Shown here: piece after piece, positions 30,607 through 39,909 of the stretch | Layout: each line of letters starts with the position of its first letter | How positions within the stretch are numbered: the first letter of the stretch is position 1 | Origin: Alphaproteobacteria bacterium | GTDB lineage: Bacteria > Pseudomonadota > Alphaproteobacteria > Bin65 | Direction of reading: 5' to 3' | Length of the DNA stretch: 60,975 nt | Assembly (NCBI GenBank): GCA_021776685.1 | Contig: JAJFFJ010000108.1 | Coordinates: forward strand, 1 to 60,975 | Notes under the pieces: generated by a model | The model's input: the letters and a program-made list of their open reading frames with translations, nothing else | What the model was told of the DNA's origin: nothing | The model's database searches: none | Translations under genes and position numbers: made by a program

Positions 30607-31623
30607 ATGGACCAGGTCCTGATTTTCGAGGATCCAGAGACAGAAGATTTTTCCTGGACCGAGTTCGACCTTAAGGTCGAGGCGGCTGTTGGCAGCGATG
30701 TGGTGGACGGTCTGACCGGTGCGCCGAAGTCGCTGCCGCCGAGATATTTCTATGACGATACCGGGTCGCTCCTGTTTGAGCAGATCACCGACCTGCCCGA
30801 ATATTATCCGACCCGCACGGAGGAATCGATTCTGGCGGCGGCGGCGGCGGAGATCGTCGAACGCACCGGCACCTGCGAAGTGATCGAGCTGGGAAGCGGC
30901 AGTGCGCGCAAGACCCGGGTCCTGATCGAGGCCTATTGGTCCGTCGGGCGTGGCGACGCGCCGGCTCTGCGCTACCTACCGGTGGATGTGTCAGGACAGA
31001 TCCTAAAGGACAGTTCGCGGGAATTGATCGACAGCTTCCCTGGCCTTCAGGTCTGGGGCCTGATCGGCACTTATGAGCAAGCGCTCGCAAATTTGCCGCC
31101 GCGGGAGCTGGATACCCGCATGGTGCTGTTTCTTGGCTCCACCGTTGGCAATCTTACCCCCCGGGAAACCGTGGCCTTTCTGCGCCGCACAGCCTCTGCG
31201 CTCAAATCAGGCGAATATTTTCTGATCGGCTTCGACTTGCAAAAGGACATCCCTGTGCTGGAGGCCGCTTACAACGACGCCCAGGGGGTCACGGCGGCAT
31301 TCAATCTGAACATGCTGACCCATCTGAACTGGCGCTATGAGGGCGACTTCGACGTGGACCGGTTTGCCCACCACGCTTTCTATAACCAGACCGAGAATCA
31401 GATTGAGATGCACCTGGTCAGCGAGACGGAGCAGCGGGCCACTCTTGGCGCGCTGGACCTGACCGTTCCCTTCGTTGCGAAAGAGACGATCCACACCGAA
31501 ATCTCCCGTAAATTTACGGTCGGGGACATGCACGGGGTGTTTCAGGGTTGCGGCTTCGAGCCGATGTCCAATTGGACGGACCCAAACAGCTGGTTTGCGC
31601 TCGCGCTCTATCGCAAACGCTAG
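30607..31623 (+). CDS. egtD: L-histidine N-alpha-methyltransferase EgtD
   Basis: SAM-dependent enzyme that trimethylates histidine to hercynine, the first step of ergothioneine synthesis. It has 338 residues. The family segment SLPPRYFYDDTGSLLFEQIT (42-61) leads to YYPTRTE and to the SAM motif VIELGSGSARKT (92-103). The C-terminal histidine-binding part contains IEMHLVSETEQ. It completes egtC-egtB-egtD; a strong bidirectional terminator follows. Confidence 0.95.
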   Translation: MDQVLIFEDPETEDFSWTEFDLKVEAAVGSDVVDGLTGAPKSLPPRYFYDDTGSLLFEQITDLPEYYPTRTEESILAAAAAEIVERTGTCEVIELGSGSARKTRVLIEAYWSVGRGDAPALRYLPVDVSGQILKDSSRELIDSFPGLQVWGLIGTYEQALANLPPRELDTRMVLFLGSTVGNLTPRETVAFLRRTASALKSGEYFLIGFDLQKDIPVLEAAYNDAQGVTAAFNLNMLTHLNWRYEGDFDVDRFAHHAFYNQTENQIEMHLVSETEQRATLGALDLTVPFVAKETIHTEISRKFTVGDMHGVFQGCGFEPMSNWTDPNSWFALALYRKR

Positions 31624-31655
31624 GCGGCCCCAACCTTAGTTCACTGCCCAAAATT

Positions 31656-31693
31656 AAACCCGCCCGGTGACCGCAGTCACCGGGCGGGTTTTG
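31656..31693. terminator. Bidirectional intrinsic terminator after egtD
   Basis: A perfect 16-base stem (31656-31671 with 31676-31691) has a CGCA tetraloop and flanking A and T runs on both sides. It serves egtD on the plus strand and the BAX-inhibitor-1 gene on the minus strand. Confidence 0.92.
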
Positions 31694-31714
31694 CATTCAG
31701 GGTCTGGCGAGTGG

Positions 31715-32446
31715 CTATTCGCGGCCGCCAACCAGATGAAGCATGAAGATGAACATGTTGATGAAGTCGAGGTAGAGCGTCAGCGCGCCCATGATGGCGG
31801 CCTTGGTGTAGGTGCCACTGTCCCAGGCTTCGTTATACATCGCCTTGATCTTCTGTGTGTCATAGGCAGTCAGGCCCGCGAAGATCAGCACGCCGATGAC
31901 GCTGATTGCGAACATGAGCGCGCCCGACGGCCAGATCAGGTTGATGACAATCGCGATAATCAGGCCCCAGACGCCCATCATCAGGAAATTGCCCATACCT
32001 GTGAGATCACGCTTCGTGGTGTAGCCCCAGAGGCTCATCCCGCCGAACATCGCCGATGTGATGGCGAAGACCATGGCGATCGAACCAAGCTGGAAGACCA
32101 TGAAGATGATCGACATCCAGAGGCCCATGAGCACGGCATAAACCCAGAATGTCGCCTGGGCCGCTCCGGCACTCATTTTGTGTATCCGGAACGACATGAA
32201 GAAAATCAAGGCCAGCGGGGCGAGCAAGATCACCCACCGCATTGGCGAGGCAAAGAGGAACTGTTGAACTTCCGGGTTACCCTTGGCGTAGGAGGCAACG
32301 CCGAATGCCACAGCACCCGTCACGGCCAGAGCCAGGGTCATGTAGTTGAAGACCTTCAGCATGAACTGCCGCAGGCCCTCGTCATACGCGGCACGGTCGA
32401 CCTGTGCTGCGCCGTGGTGGGCGCGATCCTGATATTGCGGTTCCAT
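31715..32446 (-). CDS. BAX inhibitor-1 / YccA family membrane protein
   Basis: Seven-transmembrane protein of 243 residues in the TMBIM/BI-1 family, some members of which are pH-gated calcium leak channels. Visible features: the family signature region MFGGMSLWGYTTKRDLTGMG, then AYDTQKIKAMYN (the conserved Asp-Thr motif), and a C-terminal membrane segment ALTLYLDFINMFIFMLHL. ATG 32446 follows AAGGGAA; the longer frame to 32515 is rejected. Its cellular function in bacteria is uncertain. Confidence 0.93.
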   Translation of the reverse strand: MEPQYQDRAHHGAAQVDRAAYDEGLRQFMLKVFNYMTLALAVTGAVAFGVASYAKGNPEVQQFLFASPMRWVILLAPLALIFFMSFRIHKMSAGAAQATFWVYAVLMGLWMSIIFMVFQLGSIAMVFAITSAMFGGMSLWGYTTKRDLTGMGNFLMMGVWGLIIAIVINLIWPSGALMFAISVIGVLIFAGLTAYDTQKIKAMYNEAWDSGTYTKAAIMGALTLYLDFINMFIFMLHLVGGRE

Positions 32447-32609
32447 CGAGGGTTCCCTTGTTCCCAAAGTTGATAAACCTGACCTGTATCTTGGCGCTAA
32501 TAGGCCAAAGATCAAGGTATTCCGGTGAAAGCTATCCGGTCTCAGCCGTTAATATTTCACCAAACTTCGGCAAAAATAGGACCGGCGCCGCCAAATTCAA
32601 GGGCAATTT

Positions 32610-35171
32610 TCACTCGTTTCGCAGCAGCGGCGCTGGTTTCTGGCCCATGGCTCGCCACGTGCCCACGAAGCCAAACGCAATCGCTACCGCGGCGCATGCC
32701 AGCGCGGTTCCGATCACTGTGACGGGCATGAAGGTCCAGGGCACGCGCATCGCCAGCGTCATGACCAGCCAGGCGACAATCGTGCCCAGAAGCGCCGATA
32801 TGCTGGCGACCGCCACGCCAAGCAAACCATATTCCAGCAGGAAGACCCGCAGCACACGCCAGCGCGTGGCGCCCAGCACTTTCAGCACCACCGCGTCATA
32901 GACCCGGCGCCGGTGGCCTGCCGCCACGGCGCCTGCCAGCACGAAAAGGCCGGCCAGAATTGTGACGCCCGCGGTGGCGCGCACGGCAAAGCCGATCTTG
33001 TCCAGAACCTGTGCCGCGGATTCAAGGGCGTCCCGAACGCGGATGGCGGAGATGTTGGGCAGCTTGTCGGTGACGGCGCGCAGCAGCTCCTCTTCCTTTT
33101 CCCGGGGCACCTGCACGGAAGAAATATGGCTGTGCGGTGCAGACTCGAGGGTGCCAGGGGCAAAGATAATGGTGAAGTTGACACGCATGGTCTGCCAGCG
33201 GATTTCGCGCAGATTGGCCACCCGGGCGGTAATCTCCCGACCAAGGATGTTGATGGTCATTGTGCTGCCGACCACGAGGCCCATGCCGGCGGCCAGGCGC
33301 GCGTCGAAGGAAACAAGTGGCGGGCCGCTGTAGCTTGGAGGCCACCATTTTCCCTTCACGATACGCGCGTTCTTGGGCAGTTTGGCGGCATAGGTCAGGC
33401 CCCGTTCGTTGCGCACGGCCCATCGGGCATCCGGGTGGACCTTGTTTAAATCAACGGGTTTGCCATTCAGGCGGACGATCCGGCCCCGCACCATAGGTTG
33501 CCGCTGCAGGGCGCCAGGGCCGGCCACCTTACGCACCGCGGCCTCAAAAGCCTTCACCTGGTTGGGCTGGATGTCGACGAAGAAATAGCTGGGCGCGTTC
33601 TTCGGCAGCCTCTCCCGCACCTGCTGGGTGAAGTTGCCCTCAATCAGCGAAATCGCCACCAGCACCGTTGCGCCCAGGCCAAGAGACAGGATCACGCTTG
33701 CCGTCGGCGCGCCGGGGCGGTGCAGGTTGGCCAGCGCAAGGCGCAGTCCGGGGTTCCTTTGCGCCGCGCCGCCGGGCCTGCTGAGCCGCTTCGCCAGGCG
33801 TGCGACGGCCCAGGCGAAGCCGCGAAACAGAAAGAAGGTTGCACCGCATGCGGCGATGAAGATGGCTGCCAGAACCTTGTCCACGGACGTGGCGATAATT
33901 AGCGCCACCAAAATGGCGACCAGGCCAACCGTAGCGAAGACGTAGGCGCGGGGCGGGGCGGCCGGGTCGTTGGTCACGCCCTGACGGAACAGCGCGCCCG
34001 GCGGCACCATCCGTGCTTTGCCGAGGGACCACATGGAGAAAGCAAGCGCCGTCAGCAGGCCGAAGAGGCTGGCCAGGACCAGGGGCTCTGGGTAGATGCC
34101 GATTTGCAATTTTACCGGCAGCAACTGGTTCAGCAGATCAGACAAGGCCCAGGGCAGAAGCACACCAATGGCCAGTCCGCCGATTACGCCGATGACCGCA
34201 ATCATCAGCAATTGCACCAGATAGGTCCGGAAAACCAGGCTTGCCGGCGCGCCAACGCATTTGAATGTGGCGATGGTCGCGACCCGCCCTTCAAGATAGG
34301 CGCGGACCCCGTTGGCGATTCCCAATCCGCCCACAAGGAGTGCGGTCAGTCCGACCAGCGTCAGGAAAAAGGCCATCTGGTCGAGGAACCGCCGCAGTCC
34401 CGGCGCCGCCTGGGCCAGTGCCCGCACCCGCCAGCCGGCCTTGGGGAAGGCAGCCTTCAGCCGCTCGAGAAAGGCGTCCACATTGGCGCCCGGCGCGAGT
34501 TTCACGCGGTAGTGGAAGTAGAGCAGGCTGCCCGGCTGGATCAATCCAGTCTTCTGCAGGTCGCTCAGGCCCACCATCAGCCGGGGACCCAATGTGAAGA
34601 GGCCGGTGCCGCGGTCGGGCTCCCGGGCGATCACGCCAGCGACGCGAAACCGCTGCGTGCCAACCCGAATAATGTCGCCGATTTTCAGGCGCAGGCGGGT
34701 CAGCACCATACTTTCCACTAGTGCGCCGGGTATGCCGTCCTTGGGCGCCAGAAAGGGTGCGATCAGGGCCGGGCCGCCTGCCTTTTTGCCAATTTCGAGT
34801 TCGCCAAAAAGCGGATAATTCCGGTCAATTCCTTTGAGTTCGACCAGCAGCCGGTCGCGCCCGTCGCCCTTCTGGACCCGGTAGGCCATGCTGCGCATTT
34901 CCACCACCCGGGAGACGGATCTGGCGTTGGCGCGCAGCCAGGCCTGGGCCTTTGGCGGTGCATCCCGATGGATGATCCGGATGTCAATGTCGCCGCCCAG
35001 AATCTTGCGCGCGTCTGTCGCCAGGCCTTCCTCGACGGCGACCTTGAGCGAGCCGATGGCGGCAATGGCGCCGACGCCGAGGGCGAGGCAGGCCAGAAAG
35101 ATGCGGAAGCCCCCAATGCCGCCCCGCATTTCGCGGCGGGCAAGGCGGAGGGCGAGCGGCCAGTTTCCCAT
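32610..35171 (-). CDS. ABC transporter permease, FtsX-type (YbbP-like)
   Basis: Large inner-membrane permease of 853 residues with a MacB-like periplasmic core after the first membrane segment, then two FtsX blocks (about 265-390 and 740-850). The N-terminal RREMRGGIGGFRIFLACLAL and the two-block layout match the YbbP group that partners YbbA. These transporters are linked to lipoprotein or lysophospholipid handling next to TesA. It lies three bases downstream of the ATPase gene, so the two subunits are co-translated. Confidence 0.92.
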   Translation of the reverse strand: MGNWPLALRLARREMRGGIGGFRIFLACLALGVGAIAAIGSLKVAVEEGLATDARKILGGDIDIRIIHRDAPPKAQAWLRANARSVSRVVEMRSMAYRVQKGDGRDRLLVELKGIDRNYPLFGELEIGKKAGGPALIAPFLAPKDGIPGALVESMVLTRLRLKIGDIIRVGTQRFRVAGVIAREPDRGTGLFTLGPRLMVGLSDLQKTGLIQPGSLLYFHYRVKLAPGANVDAFLERLKAAFPKAGWRVRALAQAAPGLRRFLDQMAFFLTLVGLTALLVGGLGIANGVRAYLEGRVATIATFKCVGAPASLVFRTYLVQLLMIAVIGVIGGLAIGVLLPWALSDLLNQLLPVKLQIGIYPEPLVLASLFGLLTALAFSMWSLGKARMVPPGALFRQGVTNDPAAPPRAYVFATVGLVAILVALIIATSVDKVLAAIFIAACGATFFLFRGFAWAVARLAKRLSRPGGAAQRNPGLRLALANLHRPGAPTASVILSLGLGATVLVAISLIEGNFTQQVRERLPKNAPSYFFVDIQPNQVKAFEAAVRKVAGPGALQRQPMVRGRIVRLNGKPVDLNKVHPDARWAVRNERGLTYAAKLPKNARIVKGKWWPPSYSGPPLVSFDARLAAGMGLVVGSTMTINILGREITARVANLREIRWQTMRVNFTIIFAPGTLESAPHSHISSVQVPREKEEELLRAVTDKLPNISAIRVRDALESAAQVLDKIGFAVRATAGVTILAGLFVLAGAVAAGHRRRVYDAVVLKVLGATRWRVLRVFLLEYGLLGVAVASISALLGTIVAWLVMTLAMRVPWTFMPVTVIGTALACAAVAIAFGFVGTWRAMGQKPAPLLRNE

Positions 35172-35174
35172 GGG

Positions 35175-35963
35175 TCAGGCGCTGCGGAGCGCGGGTTCGG
35201 GCGCAGCGCGACCGTCATCGGCAATGCGGCCGTTCTCGATACTTACGACCCGGTCGCATTTTTCTGCCAGTTGGGGGTCATGGGTGATCAGCAGCAGGGT
35301 CATGTTCATGCTGTCGTGCAGACCGAACAACAAATCCATCACCGCGTCGCCGGTCTTGCCGTCCAGATTGCCGGTTGGCTCGTCGGCGAGAAGAAGCTTC
35401 GGCTGGGGCGCGCAGGCCCGGGCGAGCGCCACGCGCTGCTGTTCGCCGCCGGAAAGCTGGGCCGGGTAGTGGGTCAGCCGATGGGCAAGTCCGACAGCGT
35501 CTAGCTGGGCCTCGGCGCGCGCGAATGCATCGCGATGGCCGCCAAATTCCAGCGGCATGGCCACGTTCTCCAGCGCCGTCATGGTCGGCACCAGGTGAAA
35601 ATTCTGGAAGACGATGCCCACATTGTCCCGGCGGAACAGGGCCAGTTTGTCCTCGCTCAGGCGGGTCAACTCTGTGCCTGCCACTTCGACCTGGCCGGAA
35701 GAGGGCCGTTCCAGCCCGCCCATCACCATCATCATCGTGGATTTGCCGGAACCGGAGGGCCCGACGATGGACACGGACTCGCCAGGGTCCACGGTCAGGT
35801 CGATGCCGCGCAGGATGTGGACGTCGCCGGCGAGGCTGCCGAGTGTCAGCTGCAGGTTTTGCAGGCGAACCATCGGTGGCACCGAGGATGAAATATCTGT
35901 CGGGACGGTCTGCCCGATGGAAGGATCAGGGGAGGAAGACGTAGACAAGGGTGAAGCCTGCAC
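35175..35963 (-). CDS. ABC transporter ATP-binding protein (YbbA/LolD type)
   Basis: A 262-residue ATPase. Walker A is GPSGSGKS at 68-75, the signature LSGGEQQRVALARA, Walker B LLLADEPTGNLD, with a switch His in LLITHDP. It energises the FtsX-type permease encoded next. GTG 35963 is used; the first 30 residues are poorly conserved and ATG 35873 (MVRLQN) is an alternative. It is divergent from tesA with a 50-base spacer, the same neighbourhood as E. coli tesA-ybbA-ybbP. Confidence 0.93.
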   Translation of the reverse strand: MQASPLSTSSSPDPSIGQTVPTDISSSVPPMVRLQNLQLTLGSLAGDVHILRGIDLTVDPGESVSIVGPSGSGKSTMMMVMGGLERPSSGQVEVAGTELTRLSEDKLALFRRDNVGIVFQNFHLVPTMTALENVAMPLEFGGHRDAFARAEAQLDAVGLAHRLTHYPAQLSGGEQQRVALARACAPQPKLLLADEPTGNLDGKTGDAVMDLLFGLHDSMNMTLLLITHDPQLAEKCDRVVSIENGRIADDGRAAPEPALRSA

Positions 35964-36013
35964 CTATTTGGCATGGGTAGGTCACGGTCACAAACAACGC
36001 CGGAAACCGTTTC

Positions 36014-36673
36014 ATGGGATGTGTTAGCTGCCAGCGGATAATCAAGGGATTCCTTGCGGCCCTGCTGATCCTGGCCGCCGCCGCTGTAACCGTGCAGGCA
36101 CCCGCGCAGGCGGCGGAGAAGCGCCTGCTCGTGCTCGGCGACAGCCTGGGCGCCGGCTATGGCCTGCCTGCAGAGGATGCCTTTCCGGCGCAGCTTGAGC
36201 GCGCACTTCGGGCCCGCGGCTACGATATTCGGGTTATCAACAGCAGCATTTCCGGGGATACAACCAGAGGCGGATTGCAGCGCCTGCCGTGGATTTTATC
36301 CTCCAAACCCCAGTTCGTGATCGTTGAGCTCGGCGGGAACGACGGTTTGCGTGGGCTCGACCCCGACCGGACCCGCGCCAATCTGGACGGCATCATCACC
36401 CGGTTGAAGGGCAAGGGCATCAAGGTATTGCTGGCCGGCATGCTGGCGCCGCGTAATCTGGGCCCCACCTACGGCAAGACCTTTGACGGCGCATACCTGG
36501 ATCTGGCGAAAAAACACGGCGTTGTCTTCATGCCCTTCTTTCTGAAGGACGTCGCCCTGCGCCCGCACCTCAATCAGCGGGACGGCATCCACCCCACAAA
36601 GGAAGGTGTGGCCATCATCGTGCGCAACATCATGCCCTATGTGGTGAAGCTGCTCGGCCCTGCACGGTCTTGA
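36014..36673 (+). CDS. tesA: Exported GDSL esterase / lysophospholipase L1 (TesA-like)
   Basis: SGNH hydrolase of 219 residues with a signal peptide (FLAALLILAAAAVTVQ, cleavage near AQA-AE). Block I is LVLGDSLGAGYGLP with the Ser nucleophile, block III is LGGNDGLRG, and block V is DGIHPTKEG with Asp and His. It acts in the periplasm on acyl esters and lysophospholipids. The divergent ABC pair is the usual partner. Its 3' end overlaps the convergent GT41 fusion gene by 44 bases. Confidence 0.93.
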   Translation: MGCVSCQRIIKGFLAALLILAAAAVTVQAPAQAAEKRLLVLGDSLGAGYGLPAEDAFPAQLERALRARGYDIRVINSSISGDTTRGGLQRLPWILSSKPQFVIVELGGNDGLRGLDPDRTRANLDGIITRLKGKGIKVLLAGMLAPRNLGPTYGKTFDGAYLDLAKKHGVVFMPFFLKDVALRPHLNQRDGIHPTKEGVAIIVRNIMPYVVKLLGPARS

Positions 36674-39128
36674 CGGCTTCCACGTTCAGGGTCACCGGCT
36701 TGCCGTCCACGCGGCGGCTGCTTTCCTCGGGAAAATCAGCAAACACCGCGACGCGGTTGACGCGCCTGAACCCCACTTCCGAGATGTGCCGGCGCAGCAT
36801 GTCCCAGGTCATGCCCCAGCGGAACTCGTCGGCGATTCCCTCCTGACCGCCAAACAGCATGCGGATTGCTTCCAGGTTGGCCTCTGCAGCATCGGTCGTG
36901 CCGATAAATAGACCGCCAATTGCTTCCAGATCCGGAACAGAGACCCGCAAGCGTCCTCCTGGCCGCAGAATCCGGTAGGCTTCCCGCAGGAGCGCGCGCA
37001 CGGGTTGGCCTTGCTCCAATCGGGCCAGCAAGCTGGGTGCGTAGATCTCCCCGATCGTGCCGCTTTCGTAGCGGCTGAGATCGTCCCAGCCGGGCACCGC
37101 CTCAATGCCATGAGCGGCATCGGTGCTGACAGAAACCCAGTCTTCCCGTGGCAGACGTGTCCCCAACAGCAGCTTCTTGGCCGGCGCCGCGTCAACACCG
37201 GCGACCTTAGCCGCGCGCGTGTTCCCGTCCGATGGCTCGGCATCGGGCATCGGGGTCATTGATTCGGGCCCCGACCGGCTCCAGCGCCGCCACAACCGGC
37301 GATAGGCCGCTTCCAGTTCGCGGGCCAAACGGGCGCCATCGCCAAGTGGTGATGACTTCATCTTGTCGCGCAGCGTGCGGCGATAGTCCGCCAGGCGCTC
37401 CGGCGCCCGGGCGAGGGCAACCGCCGCCTCTACATGCCGGCCGCGCGTCTCGGCGACCAGATCGCTGAAGCCGCCATGGGTCAGGATGCTGGCGCCCAGA
37501 CGTCCTGCAGCGGTTTCGCCCCGCATGGTTAGGACCGGAACGCCCATCCACAACGCGGCGCAGGTATCCTGCACGGAGTTCCATGGCTGGGTGTCCAGGC
37601 CAATATCTACGGCGTTCCAGAAATTTGCCGTTTCAGCTTCCTCTGGATAGGGGATGACCGAAACCCGGTCTTCTTCAATTCCCAGCAGGCCGAAGGCCTC
37701 CATCAAGCGCGTTCGGGATGCCGTGTCCTCCGACCCCTTGGCCGCAATGTGAAGCTTGGCGTCAGGCAGCCGCCTGAGGACTGCCGCCCAGTTGGCGGTT
37801 GTCTGTACGCTCACATGGCAGAGGGACGTCATGCAGCCAAAGGTGACGACGCCAGCCTCCACGGACGGTGGCGGGCCTGGATCAGGCTGTTCTTCGAGCG
37901 GCGCCCAGCAGAACGCGCCGCCCGGCAGCCGGATTGCAGTGTCGCCACCGGGATTGCCCGTGGCTTCCGGGTCGATTACCCGGTCCGTCAGGCGATAGCT
38001 GATGGCAGGCAGGCCGGTGGGCACCGGGTAGCGCGCCCAGCTCATCATCAGCGGCGCCGGCTTCAGGGCGAACACGCCCGGCCGCGACCCCGGCATGTGG
38101 CCGCACAGGTCGATCAGAATATCGATCCGGTCCGTGGCGATCAGCTCTGCCGCCGCCCTGTCGGTCAGTCCGTCCAGGCCGCGCAGTCGCCGCACGCCGC
38201 GGGGGGGCCGTTCATCGTCCACCGCCGTATCCATCGCGGTTGCATAACAATTGACTTCGAATTCGGATCGCGAATGGGCGGCAACGCACGGCAGAAGCAA
38301 AGGACCCCACTGGGGGTCGCGATAGCCCGGCGCCACGTAACCGATCCGGAGCGGCCGCTGCGGATTTCGGTCGGCGGTTATGTCGAGCGGTTGGCCGGAC
38401 AGTCGGGCAATACGGTGACCCCACTTGCTGTGCGCCGACAGAATTTCCGGCGTTTCAGCACTGTCGCTCAGGTTGAGGGTCAGCAACAGGTCCTGTTGAA
38501 GGCCGGGATCGTTCGGATCCGCCAGGATGCCTTCGCGCAATTTCTCAATCGCCTCATCAATCAGACCCTGGTCGCGCAGGGCCAGTCCCAGACCGCGCAG
38601 CGCGGGCGCAAAGTGTGGGTCCAGCGCCAGGGCCTTGCGGAAACAGCCCACTGCCTCCTCCAGCCGCGCCATGCGCCGCGCGGCTTCGCCCAGATTGGCC
38701 CAATTGCGCACATCCTGCGGGCTCATCTCCGCCACCGCCGCGAAATGCAGGAGCGCACCCTGGAGATTGCCCGCCTCTGCATGTGCAGCACCCAGGTTGC
38801 GTCGTGCGCGGCTGTAATTGGGTTCGAGGGTCAAGGCGCGCTCGAAAAATTGCATTGCCTCACTGAAGCGCCGCATTATCAGGAGCGCTTCACCGGCATT
38901 GTTCAGCATGTAAGGGGAGTCCGGGTCGAGCTGCAGCCCGTTTTCGAACAGGATCAGCGCGTCCCGTGGCTGATTTTCCTTCAGGCGGACAACGCCCAGC
39001 AGGTTGATTGCGTCGGCGTTATCCGGATAGGCAGCCAGGACGCCGTCGCAGCCATCCGCGGCCTCGGTCAGGCGACCGTCGCGGATGTGGGACCTCACCT
39101 GTTCCAGAATTGTGTCGGCGTCGCTCAT
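36630..39128 (-). CDS. TPR - GT41-like - methyltransferase-like fusion protein
   Basis: An 832-residue three-part protein. Residues 1-215 are about six TPR repeats. Residues 230-610 resemble GT41 (O-GlcNAc transferase/SPINDLY): IDILIDLCGHMPGSRPG, MSWARYPVPTGLPAISYRLT and ILTHGG. Residues about 650-800 look like a SAM-methyltransferase or a relative (EIYAPSLLARLEQG, EAYRILRPGGRLRVSVPDLE). Two positions usually catalytic in GT41 are changed: the His of DFRxH is D271 in GYRDP, and the Lys of the UDP-binding loop is H438. It may glycosylate proteins with altered chemistry, or it may be a scaffold. Confidence 0.8.
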   Translation of the reverse strand: MSDADTILEQVRSHIRDGRLTEAADGCDGVLAAYPDNADAINLLGVVRLKENQPRDALILFENGLQLDPDSPYMLNNAGEALLIMRRFSEAMQFFERALTLEPNYSRARRNLGAAHAEAGNLQGALLHFAAVAEMSPQDVRNWANLGEAARRMARLEEAVGCFRKALALDPHFAPALRGLGLALRDQGLIDEAIEKLREGILADPNDPGLQQDLLLTLNLSDSAETPEILSAHSKWGHRIARLSGQPLDITADRNPQRPLRIGYVAPGYRDPQWGPLLLPCVAAHSRSEFEVNCYATAMDTAVDDERPPRGVRRLRGLDGLTDRAAAELIATDRIDILIDLCGHMPGSRPGVFALKPAPLMMSWARYPVPTGLPAISYRLTDRVIDPEATGNPGGDTAIRLPGGAFCWAPLEEQPDPGPPPSVEAGVVTFGCMTSLCHVSVQTTANWAAVLRRLPDAKLHIAAKGSEDTASRTRLMEAFGLLGIEEDRVSVIPYPEEAETANFWNAVDIGLDTQPWNSVQDTCAALWMGVPVLTMRGETAAGRLGASILTHGGFSDLVAETRGRHVEAAVALARAPERLADYRRTLRDKMKSSPLGDGARLARELEAAYRRLWRRWSRSGPESMTPMPDAEPSDGNTRAAKVAGVDAAPAKKLLLGTRLPREDWVSVSTDAAHGIEAVPGWDDLSRYESGTIGEIYAPSLLARLEQGQPVRALLREAYRILRPGGRLRVSVPDLEAIGGLFIGTTDAAEANLEAIRMLFGGQEGIADEFRWGMTWDMLRRHISEVGFRRVNRVAVFADFPEESSRRVDGKPVTLNVEAVKTVQGRAASPHRA

Positions 39129-39333
39129 GCCCTGGCATCATCTCCGTCCCCCCGCCAATGGCGGTTTAGATCATTTCTTGGGCAGGGGGAACCGCTTCAC
39201 AGGCGCACAGTCTGGACGATAAAGGTTGCGCAGGAGTATCAATCCTCCAGGGCTGGACCGGCCCCCTGAAGCGGGACAGAATCCGGGACGCCAGCTGGGG
39301 TACCAGCCAGGGTGAGAATCGAGGAGAAAGCCT

Positions 39334-39909
39334 GTGTTGCGCCTGTTCGTAGGTATTGGCATGCCGGAGCCAATTCAGGACGCGCTCGTAGGGCTGGGCG
39401 AAGGAATTCCCGGTGCATCGTGGGTATTTTACGAGAATTACCACATTACCCTCCGCTTCCTCGGCGACATGCCGGAGAGCGATGCCGCCGATATCGACCT
39501 GTCGCTTGCGGGCATAGATGCGCCAGCCTTCGACCTGCGGCTACAGGGCCTCGGCCATTTTGGTCACCTGCAGAAAGCCCGCTCTTTGTGGGCGGCTGTC
39601 GAAGCTAATCCGATGTTGGCGCACCTGCGCAGCAAGGTGGAGGCTGCCTGCGTTCGCGCCGGGGCCGAGCCGGAACGCCGGAAATTCAAGCCTCATATAA
39701 CGCTGGCGCGCATTAAGGGTGAGACAGGCCACCATCTGGCGGACTACCTGGCGCGCAACAATCTGTTCACCGCGGGCCCGTTTACCGTCGACCATTTCAC
39801 GCTTTTCCGCAGCGATCGGATTTCGGGCATCCATCGCTATCAGGCTCTGGCGGATTATCCCCTTAGCGGCGCGGGTGATAGCAATTATGAGGAACTGCCG
39901 GCGGCCTAA
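39334..39909 (+). CDS. thpR: RNA 2',3'-cyclic phosphodiesterase (2H family, ThpR)
   Basis: Two-histidine phosphoesterase of 191 residues. The two HxTx motifs are H37-I-T39-L (NYHITLRFLG) and H121-I-T123-L (KPHITLARIK), spaced as in ThpR/LigT. It opens 2',3'-cyclic phosphate ends of RNA. GTG 39334 is supported by GAGGAGA just upstream. The 3' end overlaps the convergent fructosamine-kinase gene by four bases. A 205-base spacer upstream shows only a small CCGCC/GGCGG hairpin. Confidence 0.9.
   Translation: MLRLFVGIGMPEPIQDALVGLGEGIPGASWVFYENYHITLRFLGDMPESDAADIDLSLAGIDAPAFDLRLQGLGHFGHLQKARSLWAAVEANPMLAHLRSKVEAACVRAGAEPERRKFKPHITLARIKGETGHHLADYLARNNLFTAGPFTVDHFTLFRSDRISGIHRYQALADYPLSGAGDSNYEELPAA

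Noticed and set aside
36630-36673. 44-base 3' overlap of tesA and the GT41 fusion gene
   Set aside because: Convergent end overlaps are common in compact genomes; not treated as a finding.
39152-39167. CCGCC-AAT-GGCGG-TTT hairpin as terminator
   Set aside because: It lies upstream of two divergent starts, and the stem is only five bases.
37749-39269. Plus-strand frame of 506 codons
   Set aside because: Antisense to the TPR-GT41 gene; repetitive look comes from the TPR repeats.
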